Positions 16,602-21,059 of a stretch of DNA of 21,059 nt are shown here, in pieces. Each line of letters starts with the position of its first letter. Position 1 is the stretch's first letter. The stretch spans positions 1-21,059 of the forward strand of contig CAIXFB010000355.1 of NCBI GenBank assembly GCA_903918595.1. The letters are read 5' to 3'. The position numbers and the translations under genes are program-made. The stretch is from an uncultured Actinomycetes bacterium (GTDB lineage Bacteria > Actinomycetota > Actinomycetes > S36-B12). The notes under the pieces were generated by a model. It was not told where the DNA came from and did no database searches. It was given only the letters and a program-made list of their open reading frames with translations.

Positions 16602-17687
16602 TTGTTGAATTCGAAAGTTTCAGAGACGAATAGAATTATCTTTCACATTGGAGCAGGCAAGGTTGGATCCAGTTCATTGCAATTGGCCCTCAGCCGTATC
16701 TCACGGCGGAGCGCCGAGATTACGCCGCGCCCTTTCACATACGTCGCTTGGAATCAAGCAGGCGAACTCGTCCCCGACGCGTCCGGCTCTTCGGTGGGTA
16801 GAGAGCCATACTCGGTGTCCGGGTTCAATTTGGAGTCCTTGGGTGAGTTTTCACTGTCATCCATTCACAGCATCGAAGCTTCTCTGGCACAGTTTGGCGA
16901 AAGCGGCCCCGTCGTCATGTCGTCGGAGGCGTGGTCCCAGCAGATCAGTCTGATGACCCCGAACACGATAAGTTGGAACAAGCTCGCGACCCTGCTCACA
17001 AGTGAACAACTCAATTTCGAGGCAGTTCTCTATGTCCGGCCGCACATTGAATGGCTAGAAAGTGGATACCGACAGTGGGGCATGTGGGACGATCTAACGC
17101 CAGGTGAATGGTTTGACTTAGTGAAGTCACGCCGCGATATCGAATATGCGCGTATTGCAGACCGATGTAGGAATCTTGGGTTCACAAGTGTGAAGGTTTT
17201 TTACAGCCTGGATGTTGTACAAAGCTTCGTAACTCAAGTGTTGAATCTATCCAAAGACATCGCCGAATCTATTGAGGGAAACGCGCTCAATGTTGCGATG
17301 GATCTAGACACAACCCTGTTCCTGCTGAGGCATCGCCATCTGCGACCGAGCGCCCACGCAAGTCATGTGGATGCGATTCTGAAAGACGTAGCCGCGCCAA
17401 ATCAACTTAGCCGCCCACTCCCGCTTCTACTTGGATCGGGTATTGCAGAAAAGGCGGAAGAGCACTTTGCTGGGGATCGAGGAGCACTCGAACATTGGCT
17501 AGATGGGCCCTCGCTGAATCAGTTCCGGGAAAACAGTAGTAAGGCCCTAAAAAGATATTCAGGGCTTGAGCCGATAGACGGAAAAAGTCTGCATTTTACT
17601 AACGAGTATCGCCAAGGTAACTCGGAGGGAATTCTTGTTCGACTTCTTGTCGCGCTGATGGAGTCCGAGGGCACAGCGCCTGCCTAG
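16602..17687 (+). CDS. Second sulfotransferase-like protein
   Basis: The frame begins with two adjacent TTG codons (16602 and 16605); no ATG or GTG is suitably placed, and GAGGGAG at 16589-16595 sits six bases before the first, so a TTG start is credible (361 residues). FHIGAGKVGSSSLQ (14-27) matches the PAPS 5'-phosphosulfate loop, and AVLYVRPHIEWLESGYRQ (141-158) the 3'-phosphate site with Arg146 and Ser154, more typical than in the first copy at 6306. The substrate is probably a sugar of the glycan. The two proteins share little beyond these motifs and do not look like a recent duplicate pair. Both neighbours are gene-poor gaps. Confidence 0.75.
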   Translation: MLNSKVSETNRIIFHIGAGKVGSSSLQLALSRISRRSAEITPRPFTYVAWNQAGELVPDASGSSVGREPYSVSGFNLESLGEFSLSSIHSIEASLAQFGESGPVVMSSEAWSQQISLMTPNTISWNKLATLLTSEQLNFEAVLYVRPHIEWLESGYRQWGMWDDLTPGEWFDLVKSRRDIEYARIADRCRNLGFTSVKVFYSLDVVQSFVTQVLNLSKDIAESIEGNALNVAMDLDTTLFLLRHRHLRPSAHASHVDAILKDVAAPNQLSRPLPLLLGSGIAEKAEEHFAGDRGALEHWLDGPSLNQFRENSSKALKRYSGLEPIDGKSLHFTNEYRQGNSEGILVRLLVALMESEGTAPA

Positions 17688-18191
17688 ACTTTAAATATGC
17701 CCAGCCGACTCTCCCCGCTTGCCCTCGCTGATTTGGACCTGTCTTCCGGCGGCTTTGCACGGTCAGCGGCTGCTCGTCGTTGCCTTAATCGACCCGATCA
17801 GCGTCGAAGGGCTGCAACAGACTGAAGGTGATGAGCTGGTGTCAGCGGGCCGCGTCAGGCGGTCCGGCGCGTCGGGCAACTCCGGAATTATTGTCGCAAT
17901 GATGATCTAGTAGGCCTCACTCGCGGCCGTGCACTCACGTCTCGGCCCTTGTTCTCCGTGATCATGGGAGTACTTGCTGCAAGGATTCCGATGTTAACCT
18001 CAAGAACGGTATTTGCCTAGGAAGCCACCCAAATCGCACCGGCTAAACCTAGTGGAGGTTACGCGCCGCCAACAGTCTTGACTGCTGTCCTTAATCGCCT
18101 TGAGAGCTAAGGTGAAGCGAGGGATGAGGACAATTCCAATTTGAATCCTGAACCTGTACTCAGATATTTAAGTAAGAAGAATTCCTGGTGC
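17688..18191. other. Gene-poor gap between convergent genes
   Basis: 504 bases with no gene I can support. A 63-codon frame at 17719-17910 has no ribosome site and no recognised similarity. No T-tailed hairpin was found for either the plus-strand sulfotransferase-like gene or the minus-strand ATPase. Base composition changes from GC-rich (17700-17960) to AT-richer (18120-18190), which fits a join of unrelated pieces. Confidence 0.4.
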
Positions 18192-18932
18192 TCATCTTGG
18201 GAGCGTTGACTGAGCTCGGTAGATACGGCCGGAATCGAGGGCAATGGTTGTTTCACAGTGGCTGTGGATTAACTCTGAGGAGTGGCTGGCCATGACGAGC
18301 GTGCCAGCAGAGGCATAAAAGTCATGTAGTCGTCCAACAGCTCGCTCGTTAAACTCGACATCAGCTGCTCCGATACCTTCATCGATGAGGAGCACGTCTG
18401 CCTTTAGAGACGTAATTGTGGTGAACCGAAGGCGTACCTGCATTCCACTTGAGTAGGTGTAGACGGGGTGGTCAAAGCGCTGCCCGAGTCCGGAGAAGTC
18501 GTGAATGTCATTGAGTTTTGCTTCCATTGATTCCCGTGACTCGCCGAGTCTGATGCCCAGGCTCACAGCGTTCTCTCGACCGGTTTGTTCGGGATCCAAG
18601 CCTTCATTGGGTCCGCCGAGGAGAGCAAGAATTCGACCGCGAGTTTCAATTGTTCCTCGAGTTGGGGTGAGGGTGCCTGCCATGACGGCGAGGAGCGTTG
18701 ACTTTCCTGATCCATTAGATCCTGTGAGTCCCAGGCGAGTTCCTCTTGGAAAATCAAGGGTTATTCCTTCGAGAGCTGTGATTGTTTCAGCCTCATCATG
18801 TTTACGCGTCACGATATTGGTTAGTGTGCGTTTCAAGTTGTAGTGATGGGCATGTCTAAGTCGGTACTGGACCCAGACATCGGTGAGGCTGATAGCAATA
18901 TCGTTGCTCGTTGGTTCTGATTCGATATTCAT
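18192..18932 (-). CDS. Wzt/TagH-like polysaccharide ABC transporter ATPase
   Basis: A 246-residue ATPase from the ATG at 18932, which overlaps the permease stop by 4 bp (ATGA). Walker A is GSNGSGKST (71-79), signature YSSGMQ (about 160-165), Walker B VLLIDE (180-185) and the H-loop His217. RGRILALLGG...TGREN (99-121) is the pattern of O-antigen and teichoic-acid export ATPases. The N-terminal region H-H-Y-N-L-K-R-T (about 29-36) also fits this family. The protein lacks the extra C-terminal carbohydrate-binding domain of long Wzt proteins, so it should export without selecting a modified chain end. It powers export of the glycan through the neighbouring permease. A longer frame upstream is inside the permease gene and is not used. 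Confidence 0.92.
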   Translation of the reverse strand: MNIESEPTSNDIAISLTDVWVQYRLRHAHHYNLKRTLTNIVTRKHDEAETITALEGITLDFPRGTRLGLTGSNGSGKSTLLAVMAGTLTPTRGTIETRGRILALLGGPNEGLDPEQTGRENAVSLGIRLGESRESMEAKLNDIHDFSGLGQRFDHPVYTYSSGMQVRLRFTTITSLKADVLLIDEGIGAADVEFNERAVGRLHDFYASAGTLVMASHSSELIHSHCETTIALDSGRIYRAQSTLPR

Positions 18933-19780
18933 AGCCAGTAGGCCAATCGGTCGCGAGTGCGGCTGAAGTGGATGAGGGCAATCAAGACGTTTGCTGCGGT
19001 GAACGAAAGGGAACCAACGATGACTGCGGTGGTTGGCGTTTGACCGAGCAGCGGCGCGCGGAGGAAGTCGAGGAAGTAGGCGAGGGGGTTCCAGCCTGCA
19101 AGCCACGCGAGCTGTGCGTTCGAAACATCGGTGGTCACCCAGAAGATCGGGGTGAAGAAGAAGAGCACTCGCACAATCGAGTTCACGATCTGACCGACAT
19201 CCCGATAGCGTGCTACGAGTGGTCCGAGCCATAATCCGATTGCTACTCCATTAATCGCTATGAGGGCCAGGGCGACTGGGACTAAAAGTATCGACCAAGT
19301 GATAGAAACCTGAAAGACAATAAGAACAACGACTATTACAACTGAGTCGTGAGCAAACTGAATTGTGTTCCCAGCAAAGTTACTCAATGAATAAATGGAG
19401 AGCGGGCCTGGGGCAGTCTTGATGGCGGCCCCGTTGTTACTGATGCTTGTAGCGCCGCCACTGATCATTCCGGTCATCCATGAGAAGGCGATGAAACCGA
19501 CGGCCACATAAGGAACAAAAGTTTTGAGATCTTGCTTGAGTAGAATGCCGAACAGCAGGCTGAGTCCGGCAACGAAAATCACTTGTTGCACTGTGATCCA
19601 CCAAGGCCCAAGGTAGGTGCGGCGGTACTGGCTCTTGATTGACTGCCAGGACAAGCCCCACCAGATTGCTCGTCGGCTGAGTCCGGCCTTAATGTCCTTT
19701 ATACCTTCAGGGATGCTTCCCTTCGGTGCTTCGACGTAGGTTTTCGTAGTGATCGTTCCTCCCGTGTTGCGAAGAGGCAA
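18929..19780 (-). CDS. Wzm/TagG-like ABC-2 polysaccharide export permease
   Basis: A 283-residue membrane protein with a cytoplasmic N-terminus of about 60 residues (WWGLSWQSIKSQYRRTYLGPWW is a standard ABC-2 lead-in) and about six hydrophobic segments. FTPIFW near 215 and WNPLAYFLDFLRAPLLG are conserved in this family. It forms the channel with the ATPase that overlaps its 3' end. The start is uncertain: the frame opens with TTG at 19780, but the best ribosome site (GGGAGGA) lies inside the frame, after the TTG, and no ATG, GTG or TTG follows at the right distance. TATAGT just before the TTG could be a -10. Family call is confident; the first ten residues are not. Confidence 0.92.
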   Translation of the reverse strand: MPLRNTGGTITTKTYVEAPKGSIPEGIKDIKAGLSRRAIWWGLSWQSIKSQYRRTYLGPWWITVQQVIFVAGLSLLFGILLKQDLKTFVPYVAVGFIAFSWMTGMISGGATSISNNGAAIKTAPGPLSIYSLSNFAGNTIQFAHDSVVIVVVLIVFQVSITWSILLVPVALALIAINGVAIGLWLGPLVARYRDVGQIVNSIVRVLFFFTPIFWVTTDVSNAQLAWLAGWNPLAYFLDFLRAPLLGQTPTTAVIVGSLSFTAANVLIALIHFSRTRDRLAYWL

Positions 19781-20093
19781 CTATACAAGGGGCCAGTGAC
19801 AAATGGCTGAGTTGGCTGCTAGGTATCGGGCTCGAGATGTTCTTGGCTGTGATGAGCATTATTAATGCACAGATTCAAACTGCATTTGCGCAGCGGTTGG
19901 ACGTGTGAATTCAACCCGTTAGGGGTGGTCCCTAGCAAATAGTTACTCCGAGAGATATCAAGAGATTGCCGACGAAGGTCTCCACCGTTGGCTCCAATTT
20001 AAGTGACGCGGAGTTTTTGAACGCAGGGCGCGGACACCTGCGGTTGGTGAAATACATGAGGGTGTTGTTGGTCCACTCACGCTCGACAGTTCT
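19781..20093. other. Divergent gap with small palindromes
   Basis: 313 bases without a supported gene. Contains the palindrome GCATT-ATT-AATGC (19856-19868) and a hairpin TAGGG-GTGGT-CCCTA near 19920-19935. Either could be an operator or remnant. TATAGT (minus strand, next to 19781) may serve the permease gene. No -35 match was evident. Confidence 0.35.
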
Positions 20094-20351
20094 ATGGAAA
20101 CTCAAGCAAGCGAGTTGTTTGATCCTGAGCATTACCTGAGCGCTAACTCCGATGTGATGCGTTTGGGTTTTGACCCAGTTCTGCATTACATGCATATGGG
20201 TTGGGAAGAGGGGCGTTCACCCAATGCGTGGTTAGACATTGAGCACCTCAATGATCACGCCCCGGTATTGTTGCCGGAGGTCCGAAATTCTTTTGTGTAC
20301 CAACAAAAAGATCGTGGAGCGCAAGATCGTCTAGTTCTAATTGGTAAGTAA
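20094..20351 (+). CDS. Solo glycosyltransferase-associated repeat module, likely remnant
   Basis: An 85-residue frame. Residues 8-46 read LFDPEHYLSANSDVMRL then HYMHMGWEEGRSPNAWLD, the same D.xWYLxxYPDV...HYxxxGWxEGRxP module found at residues 145-225 of the large three-module transferase. In known proteins this module precedes or links catalytic domains; here no catalytic domain follows, only about 40 residues of unknown type and a stop. The frame upstream is open to 20007 without a better start. It may be the broken 5' end of a lost glycosyltransferase or a free-standing module protein. It is followed within a few bases by a strong terminator. Confidence 0.5.
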   Translation: METQASELFDPEHYLSANSDVMRLGFDPVLHYMHMGWEEGRSPNAWLDIEHLNDHAPVLLPEVRNSFVYQQKDRGAQDRLVLIGK

Positions 20352-20355
20352 GTAA

Positions 20356-20402
20356 CCGTGAGGCCTAGGTGACCCCCGTCGCGTGGGCCTCACGGCTTTT
20401 CT
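20356..20402 (+). terminator. Rho-independent terminator, probably bidirectional
   Basis: CCGTGAGGCC (20356-20365) pairs perfectly with GGCCTCACGG (20386-20395), a 10-bp stem with a 20-base loop, followed by CTTTTCT on the plus strand. It ends the short plus-strand frame and lies at the 3' end of the minus-strand permease gene, so it may serve both; the minus-strand side lacks a good T-run. Confidence 0.8.
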
Positions 20403-21059
20403 ATGTGGGGTCGGTAACTTCTAGCCCTGCAAGTTTCGAATTGTTCTTCGCATGGCGCAGTTCATCAACGGTGAAGATGACAAGTGCGATCCACACCAGG
20501 ATGAACCCGATCCAAAGGCCGGTGGTCATGACCTCGCCAAAGACGAAGACGCCGAGCAGGAACTGCATGATGGGTGTTGTGTATTGGATAACTCCCAAGG
20601 TGGAGAGCGGGATGCGATTTGCCGCACCTCCGAAGGCGAGGAGTGGCAGCGCTGTTACCGGGCCCAGCAGGATCAGTAGCACGCTGATCCACCAGCCATC
20701 CACCACGAAGGCCGCTTCACCAGAGAACTCACCAACCATCAAGATGATGAGCGCGGGAAGGAAGAGCGCCACGGTCTCGATCATGAGGCTGGGCAGCGAT
20801 GCAACCCCGGCCTGCTTCTTGAGCAAACCGTAGAGCCCAAAGCTGAAGCCAAGGATGAGTGCGATCCACGGGATGCCGCCGTAGTTGATGGTCAGAATCA
20901 CCACTGCGATCACAGCAATACCGATCGCCACCCATTGCCAACCGCGCATGCGCTCTTTGAGAACGATCACACCAAGGGCCACTGAGATGAGCGGGTTCAT
21001 GAAGTAGCCGAGGGATGCCTGCACCACCTCGTCCACGCTGATGGCATAGACGTAGACCA
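20401..21059 (-). CDS. RarD-like EamA-family permease, N-terminus beyond the window
   Basis: About 219 codons run off the right edge; the open frame reads VYVYAISVDEVVQASLGYF at the edge, so a GTG inside it (near 21036) is not the true start. The ASLGYFMNPL motif, ERMRGWQWVAIGIA and ILGFSFGLYGLLKK are characteristic of RarD proteins in the drug/metabolite transporter superfamily. Six or seven hydrophobic segments are visible, in keeping with the C-terminal 70 percent of a 290-300-residue, ten-segment protein. The substrate is not known. It looks like a housekeeping flank of the polysaccharide locus and shows no overlap with it; the terminator at 20356 separates them. Confidence 0.88.
   Translation of the reverse strand, partial: VYVYAISVDEVVQASLGYFMNPLISVALGVIVLKERMRGWQWVAIGIAVIAVVILTINYGGIPWIALILGFSFGLYGLLKKQAGVASLPSLMIETVALFLPALIILMVGEFSGEAAFVVDGWWISVLLILLGPVTALPLLAFGGAANRIPLSTLGVIQYTTPIMQFLLGVFVFGEVMTTGLWIGFILVWIALVIFTVDELRHAKNNSKLAGLEVTDPT

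Noticed and set aside
17719..17910. 63-codon plus-strand frame in the gap
   Set aside because: No ribosome site, no recognisable family, and the region is GC-rich, where chance frames are common.
20056..20136. Plus-strand frame beginning MRVLLVHS, like the start of a GT4 enzyme
   Set aside because: It stops after 26 codons and lies in a different frame from the repeat module; probably chance.
19932..20195. 87-codon minus-strand frame
   Set aside because: Partly opposite the solo repeat module, whose reading is clearly more protein-like; no family similarity.
1..21059. CRISPR array, tRNA, rRNA, integrase or transposase
   Set aside because: No regularly spaced repeats, no cloverleaf-like segment recognised, and no protein with integrase or transposase motifs; the locus appears shaped by homologous recombination instead.

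Overview
The window looks like a surface-polysaccharide locus of a mid-GC Actinomycetota bacterium, perhaps an aquatic Microbacteriaceae-type lineage. That placement is inferred from the moxR-DUF58 pair, TANNNT-type leaderless promoter spacing, frequent GTG/TTG starts, and a Wzm/Wzt-like export pair next to rhamnan-type and WbsX-type glycosyltransferases. No ribosomal or phylogenetic marker gene is present, so it is not firm.

Layout. 1-1535 (minus): flanking genes, a DUF58 protein cut by the window edge and a moxR-family AAA+ ATPase. 1605-8657 (plus): a head-to-tail run of overlapping genes. It holds an RgpF+WbsX fusion, a GT2+GT4 fusion, a small coiled-coil protein, a sulfotransferase-like protein, a GT61-like transferase and a truncated SAM methyltransferase. 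8871-9569: a second, decayed copy of the moxR 5' end, the divergent promoter and the start of the RgpF/WbsX gene. In this copy the middle of that gene has been lost by a clean in-frame deletion. 9566-15164 (plus): a 1242-residue protein with three glycosyltransferase modules, an SGNH-like protein and a GSCFA-domain protein, again with 4-bp overlaps. 15165-18191: a looser, shuffled part with an FkbM methyltransferase and a second sulfotransferase-like protein, separated by gene-poor gaps. 18192-19780 (minus): a Wzt-like ATPase and Wzm-like permease overlapping by 4 bp. 20094-20351: a short solo copy of a glycosyltransferase-associated repeat module, then a strong hairpin terminator. 20401-21059 (minus): a RarD/EamA-type permease running off the right edge.

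How it works together (inference). The transferases would build a complex glycan on the cytoplasmic face. The methyltransferase, sulfotransferase-like, SGNH and GSCFA proteins would decorate it with methyl, sulfate or acyl groups, and the Wzm/Wzt pair would export it. Nearly all plus-strand genes from 1605 to 8657 and from 9566 to 15164 overlap or abut, so each block probably behaves as one translationally coupled transcript.

The most unusual structure is the direct duplication of the locus entry point (moxR 5' end, promoter dyad, coiled-coil N-terminus). It places two differing glycosyltransferase sets behind near-identical promoters, with about 7.5 kb between the repeats.
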